Part shown: in pieces, positions 1 to 12,018 of the stretch | Layout: each line of letters starts with the position of its first letter | Position numbering within the stretch: position 1 is the first letter of the stretch | Assembly (NCBI GenBank): GCA_032622095.1 | Contig: CP136067.1 | Span: 1,612,001-1,676,000, forward strand | Length of the DNA: 64,000 bases | Origin: Siphonodentalium dalli | Lineage: Eukaryota; Mollusca; Scaphopoda; Gadilida; Siphonodentaliidae | Direction: 5' to 3' | The notes under the pieces: model-generated | Database searches by the model: none | What the model was told of the DNA's origin: nothing | The model's input: only the letters and a program-made list of their open reading frames with translations | Program-made: the position numbers and the translations under genes

Positions 1-1862
1 TGAAACATGAAGAATATGTTTTATAGAATATATTGGTTGTGGTTTGCATTTGATATACATGTACAACCGAAATAAAACAGAGAAACAGTCAACATGGGGG
101 TACCCAGTATGAATATTGCCCACCATACATACTGATACCTCTTAAAAATCACATAAATGCCCTCATTAAAGGCATTGCCCCCCCCCCCCCCAAACAAAAC
201 TTTGTGGGGACTACCAGTTTAGGAATCAGCGGTTTAAGTCCATACCAGATGGTTTCCAAATGATACGTGTAACTTATTTTTATTTATCTGATTGTTTTAA
301 AATTGTGTATGTGGATTAGACACATGCAGATACAAGCAAAGTTCGAATTTGGGTTCAGTCTACCCATTTTCGCTGGAGTTATGGTTCTTGTTGACTTGTA
401 ATTTGCCCATTATTTTGGTTTCCGGGTGATAACTTTACTTTTAGTTCTATAATTGTCTTCACACTTTGTAAATATAGGTCAAATATAAGTTCAAATTTGT
501 ATTTGGTCTGTTGATATTTTCCGTATTTAACTTATGGTCCTTTTTGGTTTCCATGTGATAGCTTTAGTTATAATTATCCGATTGTATTCAAATTTAGAAC
601 GGTACTAATATGTGGATTAAGCATATCAAAATTTGAATAGTACGAATCTGCAGATCAAGATAAAATATACATGTAGATTCGGTCGTTCCATTGTTACCAC
701 AGTTGTGGTCCTTGTTGACTTACAATTTGATCATCTGGGCCCAGTTGAAATCTAGCCTATATTCACTAGTATGTCTGATGAATTATGCGTGATGACTTAA
801 AATATTATAACGCATTTCGATGATTTTTTAGTCCGTCTTTGAAATGTATGATTCAGAAATAGTCAGCAGTTGGAAGTAAAGTTTGATTCAGTGGTTATTC
901 CCAGAATAAAAGTTTTCATTTCTAAAAATCTCACTGGTCAAATGATTGATGTTGCTGAATCAGATTTGTAGTCCTGAAGGGAAATATAATTAAAGTGTGT
1001 GGGGTGGGTACATGGTCGTTTTAGCATAGGCATCACCCTACTTGTGAATTTGGTATGGCTAGTTTTGAATACTATTACTATACAATAATAACAGCTGTTG
1101 TTAAACAAGTTATTCAGCCAGAATACACTTTGGATATCAATTTTAATCTTGAAATTCAATTTGTTTTATTGATGCATTTGGACTACTCAGATAAGTTGCA
1201 GTCTGAGGCTGGCATAGTTTATCTGAACCCACTATATGTATTGGGCAAGATTCAACCGCAGAAATTATGAGCATGTGTTATTGAAAATGCAGTCATTTAT
1301 ATACTTTGATAACACTTAAATCTTTTGAAGAATGAGTTATTCAAAGAATAATATAGGAAATATTATTTTCTAAGTAGAAACATTTCAAAATTATCACTTT
1401 GATATGAACATATAACGCACGTAACATTTTTTTTGTTACACACGTACCGCTGCAAAAACATCCCTATCAAATACTTTTTCATTTCCATAGAATTGATTTC
1501 CCTGACCTCAAACCATAATTATGCTTCCCCAATCCACGATAACTCTCATAATTTGCACTTTGACTTTGAGTATTTAGAGAAAAATCCATTCAAAGACGTG
1601 TTGTCCTTGAAATGCATTTATGTGATGTAACTCTGAAGAATAAGCCGATATTGATTTGAATGAAGATGAGCAACAAAGATGAGCAGGTTTGTCATTGGAA
1701 AAAAGGTTTCATATTTGAAATATTAGTATGGTAGTTGTCAGGTCTCAAATGTCAAACAAAAATTCAGATGTAACGCACATAACGGGAGGATCGCCCTGGA
1801 GCCACTTTAATCTGGTGACAAACATGTGTCTCGTGGGTTCAATACAGTCCATATCTACTGGG
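1..1862. other. non-coding stretch with dispersed diverged tandem repeat
   Basis: No convincing exon is seen on either strand; the open frames of 60-75 codons lack recognisable motifs. Between about 240 and 740 a diverged unit recurs about three times, each time containing GGTTTCC, then TGATA and later GTTATGGTYCTTGTTGACTT (starts near 250, 417 and 546). The same family reappears at 24649-24890, so it is a dispersed repeat. A C-homopolymer lies at 179-191. Confidence 0.6.
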
Positions 1863-1865
1863 TTA

Positions 1866-2817
1866 GGGTGGATACACACATGCATGTAATCTCTGTAAAT
1901 ATCGTGTATTTGGCGTTTTACATGGATCATACACACCGTGTAATATGTGTCCGCTGACAACCCAATCATTGCGACTGTGTTTGACCACAGTGAGTTAAAC
2001 TCTGAACCGCTGAAGAGCCGTTGACTGGGACAAAGTTGTCAGGCCGCTTAAAATAATTATTCGCGCGATAACTCAAATGGTCGACATTCTGTTTAAATCA
2101 TTGTCAGTATTCTATTGATGTTAATACCAGTGATGGCCTCTTCCCCAACGCAGGGGGCTATGACCCCCAACATGCACGGGGGGCTATATTATCCCAGAAG
2201 CTACCGAATTCACCATTGCATATTTCCTCGACGGGGGTGTGCATGCAACACCCTGAGTCCTGACACCCTGCTTTATAAATATCGTAGTCATGTCTGTCGT
2301 GTCTATTTTCTACGAGTGATTAATCTAAATAATATGCAGTAATTTATGCTATTCATATAATTATGAACATATTATACAGCTTTAAATTTGAATGCATGGT
2401 GTTGCTGTTTGTCTTCATTCGGCGAAAGGGTTGCCTAGCTACGAGTTCCCAACTACGTCACCTTTCCTCTCTTGTGTTATACAGTTATACATGCATGTAT
2501 ACGCAAAATTTACAACTATGGAATATTTAAGTAAAACATTATATTGTAATTCTTGCCCAGATAATCCCGGCTGATACTCGTGAAAAACAGCAACATATAT
2601 CAGACAAGAATTACTCATTTCGGCATCCATGAAAGAAGACATATTTATGACTGGCCTGAAATTTCTTGATGGCAGTTTGTTTGATAATGGCTTATAACTA
2701 CTCACTGGTGAAATTGACCTCTCGTCCGCAGGTGATTAATTTTGTCAATTATTGGTGTGGCCATGTAAAATACATGTATTTTACATACAGACATTACATG
2801 CATGTGTGTATCCACCC
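1866..2817. mobile_element. PIF/Harbinger-type non-autonomous DNA transposon, copy A
   Basis: The element is bounded by 25-bp near-perfect terminal inverted repeats beginning GGGTGGATACACACATGCAT, and it is flanked on both sides by TTA (1863-1865 and 2818-2820). A 3-bp TWA target duplication with GGG-initial ends is typical of the PIF/Harbinger superfamily. It has no intact transposase. Bases after about 2575 match the tail of the MADF-like reading frame preserved in copy B (28252-28352), so copy A looks like an internal deletion derivative of a larger element that encoded that protein. The left 300 bases match copy B from 12022 onward and the middle matches 27047-27480. Confidence 0.85.
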
Positions 2818-2820
2818 TTA

Positions 2821-3150
2821 CAGTCAGTGCCAATAAAATCGAGCAAAATGACGCACTATGAAATCACTTCGGAGTCAAGATACATGTATATTGCAGGACA
2901 TTCCAGCAAACTACTAGTATTCCAAATTTGATTAATGATGGCACTTATATCTTGAGTTCAAGGAGATGTGAATTCACTTACATGTACGAACAGAGCCTGG
3001 TGAAATGTTACTGTGTGGCGAGTCATATACGACTTCGAGCTACATGTATGCATGGTTTTATTAACGGTTTGCATTGCGAAGAGGTGACATATGCCCGAAA
3101 CCTCTTCTGTTCAATTTTGCACCAGGTTCTATTAATGAACAATTTGCAAT
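2821..3150. other. no feature recognised
   Basis: This is AT-rich spacer between the Harbinger copy and the next open frame. An open frame starting at 2928 overlaps the antisense frame at 3151-3525 and shows no recognisable motif. Confidence 0.4.
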
Positions 3151-3525
3151 TTATGAGGATGCCTCTGGAATTTCCATGCACTGTGTATGAACTGTTACAT
3201 CGGAAATCGTTCTATCGCCGGTTTGTGATGGTTCTTGACTGATTTGTAGCGGTTCCTGATGATCTAAATTATACATTTTCACGATTTTTTGACAGCTAAA
3301 ACGCAATTTTGAGGCATCTAGGTGATAATTCGATTCGTTATTTTCAATCCCATCACAATCTGTGGCACCAATGACCGTGTTAATAACGAAACTTTCATTG
3401 TGCGAGTCATGACAGCGACAAACACCGCGAATTTTGATAATTGTTTGGGTTCTCTCCTGATCGAGTCGGTTCTCTCCCCCATTTAATCGTTCTATACGGG
3501 TAAATCTATGGCTAATATTTGACAT
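3151..3525 (-). CDS. uncharacterised 124-codon open frame, possible exon
   Basis: An ATG-initiated frame of 124 codons reads on the minus strand to a TGA/TAA-type stop near 3151. The composition is hydrophilic and protein-like, with a Cys/His cluster near residues 35-40 (VCRCHDSH) and a second Cys at about 57. I do not recognise a family. It lies downstream of, and on the same strand as, the TRPM-type exons at 7.2-8.5 kb, so it could belong to that gene or to a separate one; nothing seen links them. Its 3' part (about 3180-3270) is similar, in inverted orientation, to 6836-6915. It could also be a chance frame or a fragment of a repeat. Confidence 0.3.
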   Translation of the reverse strand: MSNISHRFTRIERLNGGENRLDQERTQTIIKIRGVCRCHDSHNESFVINTVIGATDCDGIENNESNYHLDASKLRFSCQKIVKMYNLDHQEPLQISQEPSQTGDRTISDVTVHTQCMEIPEASS

Positions 3526-3871
3526 GGTACATGGTTCAAACTGCCAATCTTGTGAAAGTAATCAAAGATAAACACAACAAACTATGCATTAAGTTGAAAT
3601 TTGCACCACTTGTCATTAATTTCGGTGAATTACATTGCTTTTCTATGCTTATTCAATAACCAGTGTTACGCCTATCAAAATTCACAAAGTCGCCAGCTAG
3701 AAAAATAACGCGTTTTCCAGGCCCAACATTTCCATAGCCGGTTAACATTAGTGAAATTTCACAGCGCTGGACTTCGGAAAGCGTGAGCATAGACGGGATA
3801 TATATAATTATATGTCTTGTATTCTATCTATTATATATTTAGGAACTTCTGTCTGTATGTATGCATTTGTG

Positions 3872-4300
3872 TTATAGACTCGAAAAACTGTTGGACCGAT
3901 CAGACTCAAATTTGGTGTGTAGGCCTACTTTGATCCGGTAAACAATATGGGGTGGTCCCATTCCACGTGCAACCGTGTCCTTGGCATTAACCTCGCTCAA
4001 ATACGCTAATATAGGCATGTTTCTGGACCTCGACCGATCCCACTCAAATTTGGTAGCTTGGTCTACTCTGATCATGGGAACAATATGGCTGGATCCAATT
4101 TCACTTGCGACCGTGTCCTTGACCTCGCTCATATACGCTCATATAGGCATGTTTCTGGACCTCGACCGATCCCATTCAAATTTGGTATAGTGTAGGCCTA
4201 CTTTGATCCCGGGAACAATATGGGTGGGTCCAACTTCACGTGCCACTGTGTCCTTGACCATGTTCGGTCATATAGGCATGTTTCCGGGCCGATCGAACAA
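3872..4300. repeat. about three diverged tandem units of 120-140 bp
   Basis: Units recur with CTCAAATTTGG, AACAATATGG and CGTGTCCTTG at matching offsets (for example 3905, 4045 and 4175 for the first word). A related copy in the opposite orientation lies near 57000-57080 (ATTGGATCCGCCCATATTG, then GTAGGCCTACAT), so this is a dispersed family. The antisense and sense open frames across it are repeat shadows. Confidence 0.75.
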
Positions 4301-4458
4301 TAGTTTGTCCAGGCGGGGACGATCACAAATAAATCCCTAAAAAGCCCGAACGAAGAGCGGGCACAGCGGCTAGTGTTGCCTATTTTCGTAGACGTATTCT
4401 AATCAACAGAAAGCCAGAAATAAGACGTTAGAAGTTCGTTGACACCATACAATGTTCT

Positions 4459-4678
4459 GATTGCGCAGTTTATGAAGTTTATGTCGGGTATCCGCTTGCT
4501 GGGTGCGGATTATCTAGGTTAAATTCTAGAATTCCAGAATATGCAGCTATTAAAGCATATACAAGCACGATAACGCAGTTTATAAAGTTTATGTCGGGCA
4601 CCCGCTTGCTTGATGCTGATTAGCTAGGTTAAATTCTAGAATTCTAAAATATGCAGCTATTAAAGCATATAGATACCA
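4459..4678. repeat. two tandem copies of a ~113-bp unit
   Basis: GCAGTTTATRAAGTTTATGT starts at 4462 and again near 4574, followed in both copies by the CCGCTTGCT and TTAAATTCTAGAATTC words and by ATGCAGCTATTAAAGCATAT. The copies differ at scattered bases. Confidence 0.8.
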
Positions 4679-4749
4679 TTTCACTCAATCATATTTTAGA
4701 TTGACCAGGGATCTCTGATTTTGTAATAGAAGATATGAAAATGCAAAGA

Positions 4750-5048
4750 ATCCTACAGTTACAAATATTATTATATGTATGTTAAACCTTTGGTTACTAA
4801 ATGCGCTGTAGTGAGCACTGGCTTGAATCGTATTGATTAATTTGTAGGAATGCTTAGCTATTAAGTTCAACAAGCAGTAACATATAAAAAAAAAAAAAAA
4901 ATCATGCAGTTACAAATATAATTACATGTATCATAGATGCTAATCCTTTGGTGACTAAATGTGCTGTAATGAGCAGCGACTTGAATCCTATTGATTCATT
5001 TGTAGGAATGCTCAGCTATTAAATTCAACATGTAGTAACAGATTGTAT
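4750..5048. repeat. two tandem copies of a ~151-bp unit
   Basis: CAGTTACAAATAT starts near 4756 and 4907, and TTTGTAGGAATGCT with the AGCTATTAA word that follows recurs at the same spacing. An A-homopolymer (about 4886-4900) sits at the junction. Confidence 0.8.
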
Positions 5049-7241
5049 GAATTATTAGCTAAACATTCATACAAATGAATCATTAGAAATAAGTGTTATG
5101 TGTGTCTGAACCTAGCTATTATAAGGCACATTATTATTACTCGATGATAACGTGTCAAGTGAGAAGGGACGTGGGCTGGAGGGTTTCCAATGTTGGGGCG
5201 TCCACTTTGGAATTTCCAACCGCACCATCCCCTTGAAACAGACAAAACTCATGCACAAGGTCTGTGCTTTGGTTTTTCCCAACTGCATTACACATTATAG
5301 CTCTAGATTGTATGCCATTCTGAAGTGTATTGATCAGTAGCCTTTGATTGGCCACCATGCACACCGGGGGAGAAACTCAGGATACATAGGCTCAGTGAGA
5401 AAATGTGGATATCTGAACCTGAAAATTGCAAAAATCACCTAGACTGGCTTCAAGATTCCCAAGTGTTGGAAGTTTCCAACTTGCCGCCCCAACCCCGCAG
5501 GATTGGAAATGTTCCCAACAGATGGAGAGAGAGACGATTATTTTGCAAAAGAGCATACATTATTTAAATTATTTAAAAGCATATTTATTAAATTGAATTA
5601 GATTCTTTGTCCATTAAAATAGTTTCTTGCCAATTTGAGGGGGGTTAATATGACAGAGAAAACTAGATCACAACTGCTCCTACTTCCTGTCCACCCATCA
5701 TGAGTTTCGGATCAACTCTGAGGGAGAGGTGTCCATTTGTATATGTCAAATATGGTTGATCACATGTTTAAAGTGTAGGAAAGTGTGCACACGTTGGTCT
5801 AAAAATTCCCCACTATTAAAATGTTGTCAAATCAAACTAAGAGAACAATTTCAACATATTGTTGGTGTTAAATTTCAAACCAATCTATAGTAAGATAAGA
5901 ATTTTGTAACTGTTGAACATTTAGATCAAAGTTGGGATAGACACAAATTAAGCACCCTCCCCTAGTCCCCCACCACCCAATCACGTTATAACATATCAAT
6001 GATTCAGTTGAACGTGATTTCATAAGTTATATTCATGTCTGGCGACAAACATGTGTAATTGTCCCTTATGCGGACTTCAGAGGAGGAAATATGATGGCGC
6101 TGGCATTGAAATAGTGTCACACCTGGATCTTTCAATAATGCCCAGATTAAGTAAATGAATATCAAGTCTCATATTCTCCTGAGAGTAGATCTATATTACA
6201 ATTTGTCATCTATATAGGCGGGCATGATTATGATACTATACTCATCGGGACTTTCAATATTTTATGTCTGCCTATTAATGTCACTTAATCTCCCATATTA
6301 GGTATTTAGTGTGTTATTTCTTAATATACCTGTTATATTATGCAAATTACACAAGCTACAGTCATTATCTGGTTTAAAATGTCAGATACACAAGACGATT
6401 TTCTGACCAAAGTGCAAAAATCGTTCTAAAAAGTCTCATGTACAGAACAGTCACAGCCATGATTGGTTTGAAATAGAACCGTAACACACACCCGTGTTGA
6501 TTACGAGGCCAATTATCAACCCCTATCGGGATACTTTCTCAGCTATTTTACAGAAGAATAACACGGTTACACTCTATAGTCAGTATTTGTCTTCAGACTG
6601 CGTTTCATATTTTATATGCCAGGAAAAACAAAGAAATTGCGTCCACACATGGCTTGATTTTCAGTGATAACATGTTGACATTTACCCGTTGACTCACTAA
6701 TACTGAGTTAATTGTGGTCTAGAGTTCAGGTTTCGATAGCACGGTACTTCTGCAGCCTCTGTTCATTTAGGAAAGTATAATATATTCAATATGTCTATAA
6801 TTATGCGTGATTTTGTCACAAAAATGATTATTTTCAATCATCAGGAACCGTAACAAATCAGGAAAGAACCATCACAATACCGGCGATAGAACGACTTGCG
6901 ATGTAACAGTTCCTACACAATGCCAAAATGTGACATCTCGGTTATTAGAACGTAGAACGGCTGAATAATTTTACATTATATCCTTGTCTAAACACGTGAT
7001 AACAGTATATCGACACTATTCAATGTATCTGTTTTGAAATCCAATTTGATTTGCGCAATTTTGTTATCAAACGGTTTCAAGAAACGACTGACGATCGATA
7101 AGGGTACACGTGAACAGGTGTGCAGAATAATCTGGTTCAGTCTTCAAGTGTGAGTTATGCCACTGACCACACAGTGCAGCCGACCATTGTTCTCTTTGCA
7201 TGGATACAATAATACGGGCTCAGTTATCGAAGTCAACAAAC
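5049..7241. other. intergenic or intronic sequence, no gene recognised
   Basis: No exon is supported. If the TRPM-type gene continues downstream on the minus strand, its transmembrane exons should lie here or beyond base 1; I searched for hydrophobic frames and found none I would defend. About 80 bases at 6836-6915 (ATCATCAGGAACCG through GATGTAACAGTTC) match the inverse of 3180-3270. Confidence 0.4.
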
Positions 7242-7467
7242 CTGTGTGTCTCTGCAGTTCTGTGCCATTCTGCCCCACCATACTTTGGATATCAGTGCTT
7301 GACATGCTGGTGTAGACACGAATTTCATATTGTCTGCATGCACCGCTATATAAAATGGGTTAACGTTGCCCCACTCTGGCATATGTCGTCGCAACAGTTC
7401 TAGGGTTCTCTTTTCGTCCATCGAGTAGAGCTCATTCAGACTATTTACACTTTCATCTTCGAACAAC
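7242..7467 (-). CDS. TRPM-family cation channel, internal exon (pre-channel cytosolic region)
   Basis: Reading on the minus strand, the exon opens after an AG acceptor (TTTGAAG) and closes at CAG/GTTTGT. Its 75 complete codons include ELYSMDEKRTLELLRR, then WGNVNPFYIAVHADNMKFV, TPACQALISKVWWGRM and a short tail. The pattern of an E/D-rich helix, LL, W, a leucine/alanine helix, F.s....Q..l...WWG.. is characteristic of the region just before the transmembrane domain in TRPM channels (calcium, magnesium or monovalent cation channels of plasma or organelle membranes). It joins exactly in phase to the exon at 8406-8506. The rest of the gene is not visible. Which TRPM subtype it is cannot be told from this part. 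Confidence 0.85.
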
Positions 7468-8405
7468 CTTCAAATTATAAAACGTGGAGTGAATGTCTAT
7501 GAGAAACATTGGGAACACATAATGTATTTAATCTTGTTGTATATATATCATTTTCGTGCATGATGTACTCACCAATAGACATTACAAACACTGTTTTAGC
7601 ATATCTCCATCTAAACCCAAAATACATTGTGTAGGCCCAACGTCAATTCCCCATCACTACAATAAAGTGCACACATTTCGATCTAGTATTCATTGCACTA
7701 CCAGAACAGAGGAACAATTTGAAAAGCTATGACATGTTCAATTCTGTGAGACGAAACTAAATCCACAGCCGAATTATGCAACATCCTGACTAATAAATTC
7801 TTGTCATGTCTGCCCAAAACCACATGTTAATGAGCTAATACAAATGAACGTATATCGACAAGCGCCCTCAGCGCCATCTGTCCAAATTGATTGATGATGA
7901 ATGTCGGGCGCAGAGATCAGAAGCAAATAATTTAGCCGACGGTTTAAAACACTACAATAACACAAATGAATCACTTCATGAATACTACACAGCCCGGACC
8001 TATAATCGACGATTAACACGCAACAAGTAAAGTAACTGCCATGAACATGTATAATATACACTGGGAACGACTACAGAATCGAGCGCTTTTCGGAATGAAG
8101 TATACCGTTAAGGACTGATAAATAATTGATACGACCGTAGTATTTAGCAATATTAGTGATTAGTTTTATATTTTAATCTTATTGTACATAAATACATATA
8201 CAAACTAGATTTGTTGTTCGATACTTTCATAAATATTAACCATTCCTCAATCCAAATCCCATCCTCAATCTTAATCTTAAAGCAAAAATATTCACATTTT
8301 GGTTAATATGTGTTACCGTTCTACGTGTGTTATATATAAAGTCCCTGAAAAGCAATTTGCTTGTTCGTGGAATGAATATATATTGCTTAATCTAATTTAA
8401 CTTAC
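7468..8405 (-). other. intron between the two TRPM-type exons
   Basis: This is bounded by a GTAAGT donor (minus strand, at 8405 downward) and a TTGAAG acceptor at 7468. At 938 bp it holds only shadow frames (for example 7804-8061). Confidence 0.8.
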
Positions 8406-8506
8406 TGGCCACCTTCTTTTAACTGCACCTTGAGTTCAAATTCCTTGTATCTCTTGGCCATAGACTTGTAAAGCAAATTGGCGATCAGACTGAATGCCAT
8501 TGGCTC
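8406..8506 (-). CDS. TRPM-family cation channel, exon immediately upstream
   Basis: On the minus strand the exon follows a TTTCAG acceptor and ends with a consensus CA/GTAAGT donor. It starts in phase 0 and its 101 bases leave two bases of a codon, completed by the first base of the 7242-7467 exon to give Gln. The encoded peptide includes AFSLIANLLYKSMAKRYKEF and ends KEGGQ; such alpha-helical sequence precedes the WWG block in TRPM proteins. Both splice sites, the phase and the family match agree, so this is a good two-exon fragment. The hAT-type insertion at 8757-10530 would lie in the preceding intron. No further upstream exon was found before the large insertions. Confidence 0.8.
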
Positions 8507-8756
8507 CTGAAATCGATCATAACATATCAGGGTCGGGAACATAGTCATAATTTACTCGGCGGTGGTTGAAACTGTTAACAGTAATTATTTATATATTTTC
8601 CAATGTGATCAGCAACCTGTCGGATCAATGGGATACCCCACTAGCTCGTCTTGTGTACTGGCACGCCATATATATTATATACTTCACTGAGACCCACTCA
8701 TTCACATCTATCTTTAATCATGAATATTGTTCTCCATACCCAACTTGAAATACAAC

Positions 8757-10530
8757 TAGGGCCCGACGAAGCTTCGAGATTCGATTCGATTTCGAATCTT
8801 ACGTTCCGATTGGATTCGATTCGAAAGCGGTCGGGTGATTCGGGATATTTCGAATCGTTATATACAAGTTCTTTATCACTCAGGGGGGGGGGTGACATTT
8901 TTTTTCCCGGCACGTATGCCGGGGTGGGTGGGTGGTCAAAGCCACCAACAAGCAATTTTTTCCGCAACTAAAAAATATATTTCCTGCTTGTTTTTTAGTG
9001 TTTTGGCAATGAGTTGGGCTTGAAAACCACTTTGAATGAGAGAAATAATGTAATTCTAACTGGTAAACTGACTGCAGGCAGTTATCGTGTTGTATTTTGT
9101 TGCAAATTATGAAATCCAAGATGGCCGCTGGCAGCCATGTTTTTTTGGCCGAATGACCTCAAAATGACTCATTCCTATTTACATGTCCATGTTAACATCC
9201 ATGATAAATAGTATGCACAGAAATTCATATACAGCTGTTTACAGTGAATTTCCCCCCGCAAATCTCTGTTTTAGTGTTAAAAGGGGGGGGGGGGTGGGTG
9301 TCAAAAAATGGTCGGAAAAAACTGCAGTAAACGGAAACAAATTTGGCGGTGGGGGTGGGTGGGTACAAAAAATGATCGAAAGGGAAAAAATGCCATACGT
9401 GCCTGAAATTTATTTCCGACCCCCCCCCCCCCTGTATCACTGGGAATAGACTGCATTATCTATAAAAATTATTCATATTATCCCCAATACTTAACACAAG
9501 TCTCCTTCCGCGACCATGTGTGACCACCATGGTCCAATGTGTATAGGGTAAGTTGCCAAAAAGCTCACTGCTCGTATATATTGCCCCACCAGTCCCAGTG
9601 CTGGTTACTCGTGGAAGGTCGGTGCAACTCGTACAGCATGCATGTATACATGTAGGTCTGTGATGGTTTGCGTGTTCATTGCGGTTGTACCATAATCGTA
9701 ACGCACATAGTTTCCTCCACCACATAAAACCAGAAATGTCGCGATACTGAAGTTAGTGAATTTCTTGTAGGACATATTTGTATGTCGGTATCTGACATTC
9801 TTACCAGAAAAGCCTATATTGCGTTACTCAGATCAATCAAATAATATCATATTTTTTTTAACTCAAAATTAAAACGATATAAATATATTAAATAAACATT
9901 TTGGGCTCCATCATGCCATCTCCAAATCCGAAAAACATCTTTATCCGGGAAATGGAATATAATTTGTTAACCATTCAGCTTTCCGACAGACAGGCCCAAG
10001 TTGGGATACTATATATATAGTTCTCTGTAATCCCGTTTGCGTATGCGCTATTCCCAATTAAGTCACGATGCACAATTTTGATATCGCGCGTGCCTGCTGT
10101 GCGCGACAGGGTGAAGCGTACATGCTCAGAAGAGTTCCCGTTTGCAATGACTCGAATCAGACTCCATTAACTCCAAAGTTCCAAACTGCTTTCTTTCGCG
10201 AACTTCACGCATACTGGAAGTGGCACAAAATATGAAATGGTGTCGTGCCATTCTCATATATTAAACTATTTTAAACTGTGATTAAACATTGTATTTATAT
10301 ATATCATGTCATAGAAATTAAGTTCAATGAACCTTCTTCGTAATCTGAGTTATCTCACTGACGTTATAAAATCATTTGACAATTGCACCCAGTTTTGCTC
10401 GTACCTTCCACCGATCGGTACCGCGAATCTATTAAAGTGTTTGAAAAAGATTCGATTCGATTTCGAATCATTATCCTGATTCGATTCGAGATTCGATTCG
10501 ATGTTGAAATTGCCGATTCGTCGGGCCCTA
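8757..10530. mobile_element. hAT-type non-autonomous DNA transposon, 1774 bp
   Basis: Perfect 14-bp terminal inverted repeats TAGGGCCCGACGAA are flanked by a perfect 8-bp direct duplication AATACAAC (8749-8756 and 10531-10538). An 8-bp target duplication and (C/T)AGGG-type ends fit the hAT superfamily. Both subterminal regions carry repeated GATTCGATTC words in inverted arrangement, plausible transposase-binding sites. No transposase frame is recognisable inside. It contains the nested element at 8881-9434. Confidence 0.9.
8881..9434. mobile_element. nested 554-bp CAGGGG/CCCCTG element
   Basis: The element starts CAGGGGGGGGGG and ends CCCCCCCCCCTG. It is flanked by the 7-bp direct repeat TATCACT (8874-8880 and 9435-9441). 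Just inside the G-run the two ends share an inverted GGCACGTATG word. An internal ~65-bp direct repeat with a G-run occurs at about 9283 and 9347. It sits wholly inside the hAT-type element and so inserted later. The CAGGG ends resemble hAT elements, but the duplication is 7 rather than 8 bp, so the superfamily is uncertain. The ORFs across it in several frames are homopolymer shadows. Confidence 0.7.
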
Positions 10531-10767
10531 AATACAACAGTCTTAATAAAGACGTCCATGCAAATCATCTAAGAGAAAGTAACAGGTCTTCGTGTGGTGA
10601 CATAAACAGCACACATCAGTTTCTACTTGTCTGATCGAGATACAATCAAATCAAGAAAGAACGTATAATCTTAACCAATTGTTGATCATAAGGCTAATGT
10701 GCTAACCAGGTATTATAGTTGCCTGATTGATGGGGTTCCGTTAAATGGGTAAACCGCTCCAGTATCT

Positions 10768-10892
10768 TAAAAATATACGTTATAAGCACGGCGTCCGATT
10801 TATAAGCGATATAAAGATCACAAGCCCCGGTGGGCGCGTGTGGTGTTTATGTCGCTTATAAATCGGACGCCGTGCTTATGACATATTTATAA
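10768..10892. repeat. palindromic MITE-like element, 125 bp
   Basis: Arms of about 50 bp read TATAAGCACGGCGTCCGATT and onward in both orientations around a GC-rich loop near 10825-10840 (CCCCGGTGGGCGCG). The two arms are almost identical. No target duplication could be assigned. Confidence 0.8.
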
Positions 10893-12018
10893 CAGCCAAT
10901 CAGCCCGAGAAATTTACAATCGGTGATGAGTTTCTCTTACAATTAAATATATGGTCAGTCTTACTAACCTAGTCCAGTGAATACCAATCAATACTCCTTA
11001 GTCGATATTACACCCAGATAGTTCAACGCATTGTACTTGTGCCGAATCATGCCATTTCAATGAACCTTTATTTGTGTTAATATTGGATTAATTAAAGATC
11101 ATTTATTTATTCCATACATTCGAAGCCGGATTTATAATATCACAAGAAGCACTTTCGACCAATGTAAGTTATTCAATGTGGTCCTGTTATTTTATTTACT
11201 TTACATATCTGTTAGTTGTTGTCTGCGACAGTCTGTCGTTGATTACATTTGTTCATTGTGTTGGTGAGGGGGGGCTACTAAATTTGCCAATGTTCAGGAT
11301 AATAACTGTATGATTTCGCCTCAGAGCAAATATCCATGCTACTCGTCCCAATAACCCCCCAATCGATCTGCAGTTTTAGTATGGCGCACTCGGTATTACA
11401 AACTGTTCTGATTTAATTATTAACGTTTATATCTTTGGCATGATGTATAGTCCATGATATCGCTACGTCACTGAATTTTCTTGTTGTTCGAAAACATGGT
11501 ATCACCGCCCATATTAGTAGCGCTCACCTTGGCGGACAAATAATTTGTTTGAATGATCGGGCGTTCATAATTGGTCAATCAAGGTGTGCGCCCAGAATAC
11601 AATACATATACCGGTTGTAATCACGACATACCGATTGATAGAACAGGCGACGACTTACAGATCTTTACAGTAAATAAAAGAAGGTATCCGGATTAGATAA
11701 CTTCCATTGGTCGAGGGGTGATTGGCGTGTTATAAATATAAAGAAAGCTATTTTGACATTGTTTAGAAACCCATAACGTGAACACTCTTGGACTTTGAGC
11801 ACATTCTTCCATGCATATATAAAGTATAAGGACTGAGTGGAGTGTCTGAGGCCAAATAATCACCCAAGGGCGCGAAGCGGCCGCGGATGATTATTTTGTC
11901 TCAGACAATTCACGAGGTCATTATACTGACTTAAAACCCCACACCCATGTACACATCATATATGTGTGGCATTTGGGTATTCGGACACTGCGTTATGAAC
12001 ACAATGATCATTCGAATA
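10893..12018. other. non-coding sequence, weak inverted repeat
   Basis: No exon is supported. A short imperfect inverted repeat lies at about 11838-11912 (GTCTGAGGCCAAATAATCA versus its inverse TGATTATTTTGTCTCAGAC) around the GC-rich word GCGCGAAGCGGCCGCGG. Confidence 0.5.

Noticed and set aside
8651-9449. Several 60-106-codon frames on both strands
   Set aside because: They cross hAT-type element ends, G-runs and C-runs and overlap each other in opposite directions.
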